A stretch of 64,000 nt of DNA from Arcobacteraceae bacterium (GTDB taxonomy: Bacteria; Campylobacterota; Campylobacteria; Campylobacterales; Arcobacteraceae): NCBI GenBank assembly GCA_021107755.1, contig JAIOSF010000031.1:17589-81588 (forward strand), in the 5' to 3' direction. The notes beneath the pieces were generated by a model, which had not been told where the DNA came from, did not search any database, and worked only from the letters and a program-made list of their open reading frames with translations. Made by a program: the position numbers and the translations under genes. Positions 32,315-44,427 of the stretch are shown in pieces (the stretch's first letter is position 1; every line of letters begins with the position of its first letter).

Positions 32315-33739
32315 TTATTTATTTAAAATATCTTTCACTCTATTATTGTAGAGTTCTTGATTATTTTGTATTTCTAATTTGTTTTGAGTTAATTTTTTCT
32401 CTAACTCTTTTGTATAGTTATTCTCTATATTTTTTAGTTGGGATAATTGTTGTGCAATATATGTCAAATCTTTGGATTTTGGAACAATATAGGGTGTTAC
32501 TATTATAACTAAATTTATTTTATCGTCATAATCATAATTACTTTTAAATAGATTTCCTAAAAGTGGTATATCTCCCAAAAGGGGCACTTTATATTCACTT
32601 GTCTCAAGCTTGTTTTTTATTAATCCACCTATTATTACATTTTCTCCGTTACTTACAATAGCTGTTGTTAACACCTCTTTTTTATTGGTATCAGGAACAG
32701 AGTTTGTAGTTGTTGAGAGTTTTACATCTTCAATAATTGTTTTAATATCTAAAGTCACTTTATCATTTGAAGATAACCTTGGTTTAATAGTAAGTCTTAA
32801 GCCAATATCTTCCCTTTCATAGTTTGTTGTAGTTGTTGTTCCAACTGTTGTACCTGTAGGGATAGATCGAGTTTCTCCCACATATATTGAACTCTCTTTA
32901 TTGTTGATACATAAAATAGATGGTTCACTTACAACCTCCAAAGCTTTGTTCTCTTTGAGTAAATTTATAGTTGCCCCTAAAGCTATCGAACTTTTTAAAA
33001 TTGCAGGACTATACCCATAACTACTTAACTCAGCTAAGCTCAAAGGGGTAACACCACCTAGTGAGTTTAAAGAGGATGCAAAGGTATTCAAAGATGAACC
33101 AGTGGAATAAAACCCATTTAATCCATATTCTAGTCCAATATTTTGTGTTTTTGTTTCACTTATCTCGATAATTTTTGCTTCAACATAAACTTGTTGCTGA
33201 GGAGTATCAAGTTGTTTAATTATTTGTGTTATTGTATCAATATCTTCCTCTAAACCATAAATTACAACTCTATTATTTTGCTCATCCAACGACAAATAAG
33301 GTTTATCTTTAGTTTTTTGATTTGTAATAATATCTTTTACAATTTGAACAATCAATTTTGAATCTACATTTTTAATAGGCAACACTTCTACTCTTGGAGT
33401 ATTTAGAGACAATTTCTTATCATATTTTAATAAATTCCCATCTTTTACAACCAAAAAAATATCATCTCTAATTAAAAGAGAAAAGCCTTTTGATTGTAAA
33501 TCATATCTCAAAATATCTAAAATATTTTTTTTATTAATAGGTTTATTTGAAATATATTGAACCTTACCCTCAACTTTTGATGTAATAAGAATATCTTTTT
33601 GAACAATTTTCGATGTTATTTTAATAAGATTTTCCGTATCAAGATTTTTAAAATTTATTTTAACCTCTTGATTTGCAAATAAATTTAATTGAAAAAGTAT
33701 TGCAACTACTAATAAGATAAGAGAGTGAAAATTCCTCAT
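32315..33739 (-). CDS. secretin (type II/IV pilus, MshL/PilQ/GspD-like)
   Basis: Signal peptide, STN/N1 domain, secretin signature GGLIKNKLETSEYKVPLLGDIPLLGNLFKS. Confidence 0.9.
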   Translation of the reverse strand: MRNFHSLILLVVAILFQLNLFANQEVKINFKNLDTENLIKITSKIVQKDILITSKVEGKVQYISNKPINKKNILDILRYDLQSKGFSLLIRDDIFLVVKDGNLLKYDKKLSLNTPRVEVLPIKNVDSKLIVQIVKDIITNQKTKDKPYLSLDEQNNRVVIYGLEEDIDTITQIIKQLDTPQQQVYVEAKIIEISETKTQNIGLEYGLNGFYSTGSSLNTFASSLNSLGGVTPLSLAELSSYGYSPAILKSSIALGATINLLKENKALEVVSEPSILCINNKESSIYVGETRSIPTGTTVGTTTTTNYEREDIGLRLTIKPRLSSNDKVTLDIKTIIEDVKLSTTTNSVPDTNKKEVLTTAIVSNGENVIIGGLIKNKLETSEYKVPLLGDIPLLGNLFKSNYDYDDKINLVIIVTPYIVPKSKDLTYIAQQLSQLKNIENNYTKELEKKLTQNKLEIQNNQELYNNRVKDILNK

Positions 33740-34176
33740 CTTATTTGTTTCTTTTTAGATTTTGAAAGTATAAAAATAAAAGAGGGAGTTGACTCTTTAA
33801 ACTCTTTGTTATAGACAATAATATCAGCACTTTGTGTTGCAAACTCTTCATCAAAGTTATTTTGTGTAATATTTGCAGATGTTGAGTATAAAGTATGAAA
33901 CTTTTTTAAAAAAGAGTGATGTTGTAACTCTTGATTTACTACTCGAAAAGCTTCTTTTTTGGGATAGATAAAAGTAGTTTTCTTAGAGTTTCTTACCATT
34001 TTTCTAAATTTTTTAGGAACTCTAATGTTTTTTTGTAAAGTTTTAAAACTATCAACTACTTGAAGAGTTTTTTTGTTTATATCTCTTTTTTTAATCATTG
34101 AGAGTTTTTTATCATCCGAGGATAAAAAACCCACAGTGGTATCAGTTTGAGTCAAATATACTAAACTGCTATCCAC
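33736..34176 (-). CDS. Sua5/YciO/YrdC-like domain protein (short)
   Basis: LVYLTQTDTTVGFLSSDDKKLSMIKKRD matches the N-terminal Sua5/YrdC pattern. Confidence 0.68.
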   Translation of the reverse strand: MDSSLVYLTQTDTTVGFLSSDDKKLSMIKKRDINKKTLQVVDSFKTLQKNIRVPKKFRKMVRNSKKTTFIYPKKEAFRVVNQELQHHSFLKKFHTLYSTSANITQNNFDEEFATQSADIIVYNKEFKESTPSFIFILSKSKKKQIR

Positions 34177-34191
34177 TTTTAAGCCCCCTAT

Positions 34192-37100
34192 TTACAATTG
34201 AAGAAAATCTTGTATTGACTTTGGAGCAAAACCTGCAACATCTCTTTGTGACTCTATTGCTTCAACACTAGCTAGTGCCCCAGCAACTGTCGTAAAGTAC
34301 GGAACATTCATTCTAAGTACTGTTCTTCTAATTTGCTCCCCATCATCTTTACTAGATTCTTTTCCATCACTTGTGTTTATAGCCATTACGATCTCTTGAT
34401 TCATTAAAGAATCTGTAATATTAGGTCTCCCTTCACTCACTTTTAGAACTTTCTCACATGGCAAACCAGCTTCGTTTATAATATCGTAAGTTCCACCAGT
34501 AGCTACAATTTCAAACCCTAAATTTACAAGACCTAATGCTATTTGTGGAGCGAACTCTTTATCTAAATCTGCTAGAGAGATAAATACTTTTCCACCATTT
34601 TGTGGTAAGAAATTCTTTGCTGCATTTTGTGCTTTTGCAAATGCTTTTCCAAAATCACTACTTATACCCATAACTTCACCTGTACTTTTCATCTCAGGTC
34701 CAAGTATTAAATCAGCACCACTTAATTTATTAAATGGGAAAACAGCCTCTTTTACTGCAACATGATTTTTTAACATTGGTTTTAAAAGATTTGGTGATTC
34801 TTCATTTGTAACATTTACTATTTTTTCATCTTTATCATATACTTTTAATGCTTCTCTTAAAGGTTGACCAAACATAACTCTTGTAGCAACTTTAGCCAAA
34901 GGAATTCCTGTAGCTTTCGATACAAAAGGAACTGTTCTAGATGCTCTTGGATTTACCTCGATAAGATAGATATTACCATGATGTATAGCGTATTGAGTAT
35001 TCATTAAACCTTGAACGCCAAGCTCTAGTGCCATAGTCTTTGTTTTTTCCTCAACCTCTTTTAAAATAGCATCACTTAAACTAATAGGTGGTAAACTACA
35101 AGCACTATCTCCTGAATGAATTCCTGCTTCTTCAATATGTTGCATAACTCCACCAATGTATACATCAACACCATCACAAATACAGTCTACATCAAGCTCA
35201 ATTGCTCTATCTAAAAACTTATCAATAAGTACAGGTGCATCATTTGACACACTTACAGCTTCATCCATATACATTTTAAGTTCAGTGTCATTGTATACTA
35301 TTTTCATTCCTCGACCACCTAGTACAAATGATGGTCTTACAAGTACTGGATATGAAACTCTATTTGCAATTTCTAAAGCCTGTTCAAGTGTCACAGCTGT
35401 TCCATTATCTGGTTGTAAAAGTCCCGCTTTTTCAACAAATGTAGAAAACTTTTCTCTATCTTCTGCTAAATCAATCACTTCAGCAGTTGTTCCTATAATT
35501 TTTCCACCAGAGTTATGTATCTCATTTGCTAATTTTAAAGGAGTTTGTCCCCCAAAATGAACTATAATACCATCTGGATTTTCTGTTTCTATTACACTTC
35601 GTACATGTTCAAAATCAATCGGTTCAAAATATAAGATATCAGATGTATCATAATCTGTTGATACAGTTTCAGGATTACAGTTATACATAATTGTTTCAAC
35701 ACCCATCTCATTTAAAGCAAATGAAGCATGACAACAACAATAATCAAACTCAATCCCCTGACCTATTCTATTAGGTCCACCACCAATAATCATAACTTTT
35801 TTCTTATCAGATTTCTCTTTTGCTTTTTGTGGCAATGAAGAGATATTTGTTGTAGAATAAAGATATGGTGTCAATGCTTTGAACTCAGCTGCACAAGTAT
35901 CAACTTCATTGTATTCAAAGTTTATACTAAGTGCTTTTCTTGCATCATATACTTCAGTTTCTTTACAACCAATAAGTAAAGAGATCATTTTATCACTAAA
36001 TCCAAAAGTTTTCGCTCTTCTTAAAAGTTCTTCATTTTGTAGAACTGCTGATGCTTCACTTTTAATTTTTACTTCCATATCGTGAATTTCTCTAAACTGA
36101 TTTAAAAACCATGGATCAATTTTTGATAACTCAAAGATATCTTTATCACTTAAACCTTCTCGCATACCTTGCATTAAGTAGATATATCTATCACAATTTG
36201 GTCTTCGAATCTCTTTTTTGATTAATTCAATATCACCTTTGATTGGATCAAATCCACAAAGTCCAGTTTCAAGTGAACATAATGCTTTTTGGAAAGACTC
36301 TTTAAATGTTCTCCCCATAGACATAACTTCACCAACACTCTTCATACCTGTAGTAAGTGTAGAGTTTGCTTTTGGAAATTTTTCAAATGTAAATCTTGGA
36401 ATTTTTGTTACAACATAATCAATCACTGGTTCAAATGATGCTGTAGTTCCTGTGATATCATTTTCAATCTCATCAAGTGTAAAACCAACTGCAAGTAGAG
36501 TTGCAACTTTTGCTATAGGATATCCTGTAGCTTTTGAAGCAAGTGCAGAACTTCTTGAAACTCTTGGATTCATCTCAATAACTATCATTCTTCCAGTTTT
36601 TGGGTCTATTGAGAACTGAACATTACTTCCACCTGTATCAACTCCAATCTCTCTTAGAATTGCAAAAGAAGCATTTCTCATATTTTGGTATTCTTTATCT
36701 GTAAGAGTAAGAGCAGGAGCAACTGTAATACTATCACCTGTATGAACACCCATTGGATCTACATTTTCAATAGAACATACGATGATACAGTTATCTTTTT
36801 TATCTCTGATAACTTCCATCTCGTACTCTTTCCATCCAAGCATAGACTCCATAATCTCAATCTCATTGATTGGACTTGCATCAATACCCTCTTTTGCAAG
36901 TTTTTCAAACTCTTCCATATTGTAAGCAACACCACTTCCACCACCTGCAAGTGTAAAGGAAGCTCTTGAAATCACCGGAAAACCTATCTCTTTAGCTTTT
37001 TCAATAGCTTCTTCAACTGTATATGCATTTGCACTTTTTGGTAAATCCATTCCAATTTTAATCATTGCATCATTAAACAGGTGTCTATCTTCCCCTTTTT

Positions 37101-37464
37101 TAATAGCATCTGGATGAGCTCCTAAAAACTCGATACCTTCAAGCATACCTTTATCATACATAGATGTAGCAACATTCAGTGCTGTTTGACCACCCATTGT
37201 TGGTAAAATAGCATCTACTTTTTCTATTTCAATAATTTGAGCAATTGTATCTTCTGTGATTGGTTCGATATATGTTTTATCTGCAAACTCTGGGTCTGTC
37301 ATAATAGTAGCTGGATTTGAGTTGATTAATACAACTCTATATCCTAATTCTTTTAATGTTTTCGTAGCTTGTGTTCCTGAATAATCAAACTCACACGCTT
37401 GACCGATAATAATAGGACCTGATCCTATAAGTAAAATAGACTTAATATCTTCTCTTTTTGGCAT
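34192..37464 (-). CDS. carB: carbamoyl-phosphate synthase large subunit
   Basis: [25 protein letters not shown]; two ATP-grasp halves and a C-terminal MGS domain. Confidence 0.98.
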   Translation of the reverse strand: MPKREDIKSILLIGSGPIIIGQACEFDYSGTQATKTLKELGYRVVLINSNPATIMTDPEFADKTYIEPITEDTIAQIIEIEKVDAILPTMGGQTALNVATSMYDKGMLEGIEFLGAHPDAIKKGEDRHLFNDAMIKIGMDLPKSANAYTVEEAIEKAKEIGFPVISRASFTLAGGGSGVAYNMEEFEKLAKEGIDASPINEIEIMESMLGWKEYEMEVIRDKKDNCIIVCSIENVDPMGVHTGDSITVAPALTLTDKEYQNMRNASFAILREIGVDTGGSNVQFSIDPKTGRMIVIEMNPRVSRSSALASKATGYPIAKVATLLAVGFTLDEIENDITGTTASFEPVIDYVVTKIPRFTFEKFPKANSTLTTGMKSVGEVMSMGRTFKESFQKALCSLETGLCGFDPIKGDIELIKKEIRRPNCDRYIYLMQGMREGLSDKDIFELSKIDPWFLNQFREIHDMEVKIKSEASAVLQNEELLRRAKTFGFSDKMISLLIGCKETEVYDARKALSINFEYNEVDTCAAEFKALTPYLYSTTNISSLPQKAKEKSDKKKVMIIGGGPNRIGQGIEFDYCCCHASFALNEMGVETIMYNCNPETVSTDYDTSDILYFEPIDFEHVRSVIETENPDGIIVHFGGQTPLKLANEIHNSGGKIIGTTAEVIDLAEDREKFSTFVEKAGLLQPDNGTAVTLEQALEIANRVSYPVLVRPSFVLGGRGMKIVYNDTELKMYMDEAVSVSNDAPVLIDKFLDRAIELDVDCICDGVDVYIGGVMQHIEEAGIHSGDSACSLPPISLSDAILKEVEEKTKTMALELGVQGLMNTQYAIHHGNIYLIEVNPRASRTVPFVSKATGIPLAKVATRVMFGQPLREALKVYDKDEKIVNVTNEESPNLLKPMLKNHVAVKEAVFPFNKLSGADLILGPEMKSTGEVMGISSDFGKAFAKAQNAAKNFLPQNGGKVFISLADLDKEFAPQIALGLVNLGFEIVATGGTYDIINEAGLPCEKVLKVSEGRPNITDSLMNQEIVMAINTSDGKESSKDDGEQIRRTVLRMNVPYFTTVAGALASVEAIESQRDVAGFAPKSIQDFLQL

Positions 37465-37639
37465 TAACTTTCCTTGAATTTACTCTTTAAAATTTAAAGA
37501 TTATACCCTTTTTTTACTTAAAAAATAATGAATAGATTATATCCCACTTTCCGCTAAAAAGATTCTAAATATTAGACTAAATAATAGTTTTTTAAAGCTT
37601 AGTTAATGTAAAATAATTTTTTATCAAAAGGAATATTTA

Positions 37640-38983
37640 ATGGCATATTATAAATCATATGGTGCAGCTGGTGAAGTGACTGGTTCTTGTCACTTTTTAC
37701 ATATTGGAAAAATTAGAATACTTATTGATTGTGGTATGTTTCAAGGGGCTGAGAGTGAAATGAATTTTGAGCCATTTGGTTTTGAACCAAGTGATATTGA
37801 TTATCTTATTGTTACACATGCACACCTAGATCATATAGGAAGAATTCCACTATTAGTGAAAAAAGGATTTGATCAAAAAATAATCTCTACACGAGCAACA
37901 TATAGTATCGCTCAACTAATGCTTAGAAATTCTGCTGGTATTTTAGAAACAAAACCAAAACCACTTTATACCCTTAATGATGTTGACCCAGCTCTTGATT
38001 TATTTGGAACTTTTTTAGAATGTGGACAAACAATGACACTTGATGAAAATATTAAAATCTCTTTTAAAAATGCTGGCCATATTTTAGGTTCGGTAAGTGT
38101 TAAGTTAGAATTTTTTGATGAAGGGATTGAAAAAAGCATTGTTTTTTCTGGAGATATAGGGCAAAGTGAAAGAATTATAACCTCTCCTATTGAATTTTGG
38201 GATAAAGCAAACTATGTATTTGTTGAATCAACCTATGGATTATCAATACATGAAAAACTAGAAATTTCAATCGATAGTTTTAAAGAACAGATACTACAAA
38301 CTATTGGTCACGGTGGAACGGTAGTTATCCCATCATTTGCACTAGAAAGAACTCAAGAGATATTATTTTTACTCAAACAGATGAGTGAAGAAAATCTTTT
38401 AACTAATATCCCTGTATATCTTGACTCTCCACTTGCAATCAATGTTACCAATACATTTATGGACTACCCTGAACTTTTTAGTGATGATGTTAAAAAAATT
38501 ATACAGAATGGGGAAAATCCTTTTGATTTTAAAGAGCTTATTAAAACTTATAGCAAAGCTGAATCTATGCAAATAAACACAAAGCATGGTCCAAAAATTA
38601 TCATTGCAGGAAGTGGGATGTGTGAAGGTGGACGGGTAAACTACCATCTTGTACGATACTTAGAAGATAAAGCAAATCTAGCTTTATTTGTTGGATATCA
38701 AGTGGAAAGTACACTTGGAAGAAAAATATCAACAGGAAATAGAGATGTATCAATCTTAGGTACACCTGTTAATATCAATGCAAAAGTTGGTTATGTGTCT
38801 GGTTTCTCAGCTCATGCAGACCAAAAAGAGCTTTTAGAATGGATTGATGTGATAGAAGATATCTATTGTGTGTATCTTATTCATGGAGATGTCCCACAAT
38901 TAGAAACTCTAAAAGGGAAAATTAAAAAAGAGCTACAAGAGAAAGTTCATATTGTAAAAATTGGTGAACAGATTCACCTATAA
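37640..38983 (+). CDS. metallo-beta-lactamase / beta-CASP RNA-processing exonuclease family
   Basis: THAHLDHIGRIP, SGDIGQSER, IIAGSGMCEGGRVNYHL, GFSAHADQKEL. Confidence 0.94.
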   Translation: MAYYKSYGAAGEVTGSCHFLHIGKIRILIDCGMFQGAESEMNFEPFGFEPSDIDYLIVTHAHLDHIGRIPLLVKKGFDQKIISTRATYSIAQLMLRNSAGILETKPKPLYTLNDVDPALDLFGTFLECGQTMTLDENIKISFKNAGHILGSVSVKLEFFDEGIEKSIVFSGDIGQSERIITSPIEFWDKANYVFVESTYGLSIHEKLEISIDSFKEQILQTIGHGGTVVIPSFALERTQEILFLLKQMSEENLLTNIPVYLDSPLAINVTNTFMDYPELFSDDVKKIIQNGENPFDFKELIKTYSKAESMQINTKHGPKIIIAGSGMCEGGRVNYHLVRYLEDKANLALFVGYQVESTLGRKISTGNRDVSILGTPVNINAKVGYVSGFSAHADQKELLEWIDVIEDIYCVYLIHGDVPQLETLKGKIKKELQEKVHIVKIGEQIHL

Positions 38984-38986
38984 CTT

Positions 38987-39008
38987 AAAGAGTAGAAAAC
39001 TACTCTTT
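38987..39008. terminator. bidirectional terminator hairpin
   Basis: AAAGAGTAG-aaaa-CTACTCTTT between convergent genes. Confidence 0.65.
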
Positions 39009-39686
39009 TGGTAAACCAAATTTCTGTACTGTATATTCACCCTCTTCATCAAAAAAACAATAATATAAAAAATCTTTTTTAATAGCTAATCCAGCTAAAT
39101 ATCGTAAAGCAATATTTGCTTGTAAAGAGGCTATATGCATCACAATTGGAGCTGCTATTCCTGCTGGCTTGTGGTCTGAGACTTTAAATACACTATTAAA
39201 AGAGGATTTATCAAAAAAACACACCTGCCCTTGAAAAGCTTCTACACTTCCATATAACCAAGGGATATTTTTATCTTTTGAAAATTTATCGATTTTACTT
39301 CTAACAGGTAAATTATCTGTAGCATCAATAACTAAATCATAATCTTCATTTGTAATACTAAAAGTATCGAAATCGTAATCAAAACTATTTACCTCTACAT
39401 ATGGGGACCTTTTTCTAATAAGTTTTGCTAAAGCATCACTTTTACTTTTCCCTTCATCATCAGTTTTAAAAGCTATCTGTCTGTGAATATTATGAACACT
39501 CACTTCATCAAAATCAACCAAATCAATCTGCCCTATTCCTGAACTACCAAGTGCAATTCCTAAACTAGATCCTAATCCACCACAACCAATAATGGCTATT
39601 TTTTTATTCATTAAACTTTTTTGAGTATCCTCTCCCCAAAGCTGTATCTGTCTGTTAAAGTATTCATTAAAGTTTTCCATATCCAA
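39000..39686 (-). CDS. ThiF/HesA/MoeB family adenylyltransferase
   Basis: IAIIGCGGLGSSLGIALGSSGIGQIDLVDFDEVSVHNIHRQ. Confidence 0.92.
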   Translation of the reverse strand: MDMENFNEYFNRQIQLWGEDTQKSLMNKKIAIIGCGGLGSSLGIALGSSGIGQIDLVDFDEVSVHNIHRQIAFKTDDEGKSKSDALAKLIRKRSPYVEVNSFDYDFDTFSITNEDYDLVIDATDNLPVRSKIDKFSKDKNIPWLYGSVEAFQGQVCFFDKSSFNSVFKVSDHKPAGIAAPIVMHIASLQANIALRYLAGLAIKKDFLYYCFFDEEGEYTVQKFGLPKE

Positions 39687-39757
39687 CCTACTTATTTATT
39701 TTTTTATATTCTAGCAACTTTTAACTTTTTTTGACTTAATTATGATAAAATAATATT

Positions 39758-42283
39758 ATGACAGATTTAAATATTAAAATAGAAGAACTTATAGAAAACA
39801 AAGCAGAAGATTTTCAAATAGCAAAAATAATTAAGTGTGAAATAAAAGAATATCTAAGCTCTCTTGATGATATATATGAACAATCAAGTGGAAAAGATTT
39901 TTTTGTAAAACATACAAAAATGATAGATGGATTTATAAAAGTAATATATAAATATCTTTTACGAAAACATTTTGGAATATATCTTCCTATGTCAAACCAT
40001 ATACCTATGAGTATAATAGCTTTAGGAAGCTTTGGAAGAGAACAATTATGTGTTTATAGTGATATTGATATTATGATTTTATATAATGATATCAAAGGAT
40101 ACAATATAAAACCAATTATGGAAGAGTTTATGACATTATCATGGGATAGTGGACTTAAACTTGGTAGTCGCGTACATGAGATAAGTGAGATTGAAGAGGC
40201 TGTAAAAACAGATGTTACTATTAAAACATCTATTCTGGAATCACGACTGATATATGGTTCAAAACATCTATGGTATAAGTTTCAAAGTAAATTAAATAAT
40301 ATTAGAAATTTTGAACAAAAAGAGTTTGTATTAGAGAAATTGCAAGAACATAAAGAGAGACTAGAAAAATATCCACTAGTGATGCAACCAAACATAAAAG
40401 ATGGCTATGGAGGGATGAGAGAATCTAATATGCTGTTTTGGATGGCAAATATCACTTATGGAGTTTCGAGTACAAAGGATTTAACCGGTATTTTATTTAG
40501 TGAAGATGAATATAAAAAATATAGAATCGCTTTAGAATATATTTTTCGAACAAGAAATGCCCTACATCTTTGTGCAAAAAAGAAACTAGATACCATAACT
40601 TTTGATATTTTACCAGATATCAGTACAAAACTTGGTTTTGTAAATAGTGAAAGACTTACAAAAGATAGACAATGTATGTCTAAAATTTTTGAGTCTTTAC
40701 ACACTATTCATCATTTCACATCAGTGATGATTAAAAAGATTGCTAGACAACATCTTTATAATAGTAACAATCTTCCAAATATCTATCAACATAGAATTAA
40801 AAAAGATAGATACTTATGTAATAATACACTTTATGCAACTTATAATACAAAAGCAAAAATACTCAATCAGTTTTTAAAAGAGCTTATCTCTTTACCAAAC
40901 TATATTGAAAGATTTGATGTATCATACATTCACTTTGCATCAAAAACCCTCCATCAAAATAAAACTAATATAACAACTAAAAAACTTGTCCATACCCTAC
41001 TTCAAAGAGAAAACCTCTATCCAATTATTGACCTACTCTATAAAGCAGGCTTATTGGTAGTTATTATCCCTACTTTTAAAAAAATTATAAATCAACCACA
41101 ATTTGATGGTTATCATAAACATCCTGTTGATATCCATAGTATCCATACCCTTTATCATATACAAAATATCAAAGACCCTTTTGTTTTAAAAATGTATGAA
41201 AAACAAAACTATACGCAAAAGTACCTTCTAAAACTAGCAGCTCTTTTTCATGATTGTGGAAAAGGGAGAGGGAAAGACCATCATATAGTGGGCCAAAATT
41301 TATTTAGAAAGTTTGCAAAATCTTTAAATATTGATGATGAGAATATCACTATCGTATCTACACTTATTCGATATCATAATATGATGACTAAAGTAGCCAC
41401 AACAGAAGATATATACTCACAAAATACTATTTTAGCATTTACTGGAATTATTCAAACAAAAGAGGTATTAGAACTGTTATTTATTATGACCTATGCAGAT
41501 ATTAACTCTGTAGATTCTAAACTTTATAAAAGCTCTACAGCATCGCTCTTAAAAGAACTATACTTACAAACAATTCCAGCTTATGATAATAAAGAGTTAC
41601 TCAAAGTAAGTAGTAGAAGAGCAGCAAAAGAAAATACAATCAAAAAAAGTAAAGTTTTTGAAGCGCTTCCAAATAGTATGAAAAAGAAAGTTTTAAATAT
41701 AGAATCAAACCAACTCTTCTTGAAGTATAAAGCAGAAGATATTATTAAGATTGCTACAAGAGCAAAAGATATAGACAGCTTTGATTTTAAACTATTTACA
41801 AAAGAAAACTTAAAAATACGAATTACAAGGGTAGTTCCATTAAATCTTGGGTATTTACTAGGTAAACTACAATTTTTAAATATTAACTCAATGGGTATTT
41901 ATAAACTATATGATGAGAAAAAGTTTTTTGAAATAGTATTTGACGAGCACTTAGATGAAATTGATATACCTTTTATTGAAGATATTATTAAAAATTCATT
42001 TGATATGTCAAAAACTATCCATCTCAAAAAACCAACTATAGCAAAAGATGAAATATTTATCAATTGTGATCATACAGATGAATTAGCACAGTTTACAATA
42101 CATACAAAAGATCAAAAAGGTTTATTTAGCTATATAGCTCGTGCCTTTGATGAGTTAGGGATAGAGATACATAGCGCAAAGATTCAATCAAATAAGGGAA
42201 AAGTAAATGATATGTTGCTAATCTCAAAAAATGGTAATTTTTGTGATAATAAAGAGAAAATTGTAGAGATACTAACCCAATAA
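39758..42283 (+). CDS. glnD: [protein-PII] uridylyltransferase GlnD-like
   Basis: Nucleotidyltransferase GSFGREQLCVYSDIDIMILY, HD domain AALFHDCGKGRGKDHHIVG, C-terminal ACT region. Confidence 0.9.
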   Translation: MTDLNIKIEELIENKAEDFQIAKIIKCEIKEYLSSLDDIYEQSSGKDFFVKHTKMIDGFIKVIYKYLLRKHFGIYLPMSNHIPMSIIALGSFGREQLCVYSDIDIMILYNDIKGYNIKPIMEEFMTLSWDSGLKLGSRVHEISEIEEAVKTDVTIKTSILESRLIYGSKHLWYKFQSKLNNIRNFEQKEFVLEKLQEHKERLEKYPLVMQPNIKDGYGGMRESNMLFWMANITYGVSSTKDLTGILFSEDEYKKYRIALEYIFRTRNALHLCAKKKLDTITFDILPDISTKLGFVNSERLTKDRQCMSKIFESLHTIHHFTSVMIKKIARQHLYNSNNLPNIYQHRIKKDRYLCNNTLYATYNTKAKILNQFLKELISLPNYIERFDVSYIHFASKTLHQNKTNITTKKLVHTLLQRENLYPIIDLLYKAGLLVVIIPTFKKIINQPQFDGYHKHPVDIHSIHTLYHIQNIKDPFVLKMYEKQNYTQKYLLKLAALFHDCGKGRGKDHHIVGQNLFRKFAKSLNIDDENITIVSTLIRYHNMMTKVATTEDIYSQNTILAFTGIIQTKEVLELLFIMTYADINSVDSKLYKSSTASLLKELYLQTIPAYDNKELLKVSSRRAAKENTIKKSKVFEALPNSMKKKVLNIESNQLFLKYKAEDIIKIATRAKDIDSFDFKLFTKENLKIRITRVVPLNLGYLLGKLQFLNINSMGIYKLYDEKKFFEIVFDEHLDEIDIPFIEDIIKNSFDMSKTIHLKKPTIAKDEIFINCDHTDELAQFTIHTKDQKGLFSYIARAFDELGIEIHSAKIQSNKGKVNDMLLISKNGNFCDNKEKIVEILTQ

Positions 42284-42299
42284 AAAACTAGGAATAGAT

Positions 42300-43499
42300 A
42301 TGGAAATACATAATTTTTTTATAACACTTTTTCTTATACTTATAGTAGCCAGATTTTTAGGGGAGTTATTTGCAAAATATGGTATTCCATCTGTTTTAGG
42401 TGAACTTTTTGCTGGTATTTTATTGGGTGCATCTGTATTTGACCTTATTCAACCTAATAACATTTTAAAAATATTAGCCGAAATCGGTATTATTCTTCTT
42501 CTTTTTGAAGTTGGTTTAGAAACTGATTTTAAAAGATTAAAAAATGCAGGGGTAAAATCTTTTGTAGTTGCTATTTTAGGGGTTGTTTTACCTTTTATTG
42601 CTGGACTTGGATTGGCTTATTATCTATTTGAGTTAGATTTTACAATATCACTTTTTATTGCAGGAACACTTACTGCTACTAGTATTGGTATCACATTAAG
42701 AGTTTTAAAAGATATCCAAATGGAAAATACTAATATTGCACAAATTGTTATTGGTGCTGCTGTTATTGATGATATTATTGGTATTATTTTACTTGTTTTT
42801 ATTTATGATTATTCAATTTCACATGAAGCTAGTTTTGACCATACTCTCTCTGTTACTGCTATGATTGTTATATTTTTGGTTCTTGCACCTATTTTAGCAA
42901 AAGCATTATCGTTTATTATTCATAAATACCACAAAAAACATCTAGTTCCTGGATATTTTCCAACAATTATAATATCCCTTATTTTACTTTTCTCATATCT
43001 TTCACATTTAGTTGGTGCTCCTGCAATATTAGGTTCTTTTGCGGCTGGTGTTGCACTCTCAAGAAGGTTTTTTCTCCCGTTTGGTGCTATGCTTGGAACA
43101 AATGAAGCTTTGTTACAAGAGGTAAAAAGGGATATGACACCTATTATTCAGATGTTCACCCCTATATTTTTTGTTATGGTTGGACTTTCTGTAGATTTAT
43201 CTGTTATTGATTTTACCTCGGCAACTTTTTGGATTATGAGCCTCTCTTTTATTCTTTTGGCATTTATTAGTAAATTTATAGCTGCATTTTTTATCTATCA
43301 AAAATGTCTTATGAACAATGCAATTATTGGTATGTCAATGATACCTCGTGGTGAAGTTGGATTAATTTTTGCAGAGATGGGACGAGTTAATGGTGCTTTA
43401 CCAAATGATATTTATGCTATGCTTATATTTGTAATAGTTATTACAACTGTTGTTCCACCGTTTTTATTAAAAAAATATTTTAAAGGTGAGTGTGTATAA
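42300..43499 (+). CDS. cation:proton antiporter (CPA2/Kef-like)
   Basis: Multi-TM protein; GIPSVLGELFAGILLGASVFDLI, GMSMIPRGEVGLIFAEMG. Confidence 0.92.
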   Translation: MEIHNFFITLFLILIVARFLGELFAKYGIPSVLGELFAGILLGASVFDLIQPNNILKILAEIGIILLLFEVGLETDFKRLKNAGVKSFVVAILGVVLPFIAGLGLAYYLFELDFTISLFIAGTLTATSIGITLRVLKDIQMENTNIAQIVIGAAVIDDIIGIILLVFIYDYSISHEASFDHTLSVTAMIVIFLVLAPILAKALSFIIHKYHKKHLVPGYFPTIIISLILLFSYLSHLVGAPAILGSFAAGVALSRRFFLPFGAMLGTNEALLQEVKRDMTPIIQMFTPIFFVMVGLSVDLSVIDFTSATFWIMSLSFILLAFISKFIAAFFIYQKCLMNNAIIGMSMIPRGEVGLIFAEMGRVNGALPNDIYAMLIFVIVITTVVPPFLLKKYFKGECV

Positions 43500-43928
43500 A
43501 TGGAAAAATGTAAATATATCCCTAAATTAGAAAATATTATTGAGAGAATTTTTCACTCTTTAGATACTATTCATCCCACTAATATTGAAGTAAAATATAT
43601 TGGTGAGGAACATTTTGATACGGATGAGTTAGACCAATATTGTTTTCAGTTTGAAAAAATGAACTCGCAAGATTTACGATTTGAACTACTTATACCAACA
43701 GATAATCCCATACCTCATAATATTGATTTAATAACTTTTGCAAATCAAGTTATATACAAATATAATATTGAAAATATTGCAAACTATATCTCTGTTTTTG
43801 ATGAAAATACCACTGAACATACTTGTCACTTTGAAAAGAAACATATCTTTAGAGTAATGTGTACTTCAGATGACAATGACTCAAATATAGTGTATGTAAA
43901 TATTGACCCTGAAAACTTTTTTGAATAA
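43500..43928 (+). CDS. hypothetical protein
   Basis: 142-aa ORF starting one base after the antiporter stop (operon-like). Confidence 0.6.
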   Translation: MEKCKYIPKLENIIERIFHSLDTIHPTNIEVKYIGEEHFDTDELDQYCFQFEKMNSQDLRFELLIPTDNPIPHNIDLITFANQVIYKYNIENIANYISVFDENTTEHTCHFEKKHIFRVMCTSDDNDSNIVYVNIDPENFFE

Positions 43929-43988
43929 ATTTAATTTATCTCTTCCAAGGTTGGATGATATTATTGTTCTGTAGCTTGTGGTTTCATC

Positions 43989-44004
43989 TTTTACCTTTCA
44001 TTGT
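43989..44004. repeat. 16-bp direct repeat copy 1 (TTTTACCTTTCATTGT)
   Basis: Identical to 45105-45120. Confidence 0.9.
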
Positions 44005-44427
44005 TTTTTTGGTCTAAAACCTATTAGATTATTGTTTGTCTTTTGTGTATCTTGTAAGATTTGATGTAAGAGTTCAAAAGCTTCATCTATTCAATGCTCG
44101 CATGATAGTAAGAGTTACTTCTGTGGCAACTTGACTTTTTAAAACAGTTGCTAACATATATACGCCTTGTTCTGTAAAAACTTTAGGTAAATATTTTCTA
44201 GCATTTATACTTTCTTTAAAGGTCGCATTTTGCGACCTTAAGATTTCTACCTCTTCTTTAGTCATTTCAAAAAATAAATCGCAAGGGAATCTCTCAGGAT
44301 TTCTTCATACTGCTTCATTTATCCTTTTTGTTTCTACATTATAAAAATTCGCTAAGTCACTATCTAGCATAACACTTAGTTTCCGAACTTTATATATCTT
44401 TGTTTCTATGGTATTTACAAGTTCCAT
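43998..44427 (-). pseudogene. ORF6N-domain protein, inactivated by nonsense codon and frameshift
   Basis: MELVNTIETKIYKVRKLSVMLDSDLANFYNVETKRINEAV*RNPERFPCDLFFEMTKEEVEIL...VFTEQGVYMLATVLKSQVATEVTLTIMRALN, then in another frame IDEAFELLHQILQDTQKTNNNLIGFRPKKQ*; TGA at 44305-44307. Confidence 0.85.

Noticed and set aside
34192-37464. Several + strand ORFs inside carB
   Set aside because: Antisense to a near full-length, motif-complete CarB.
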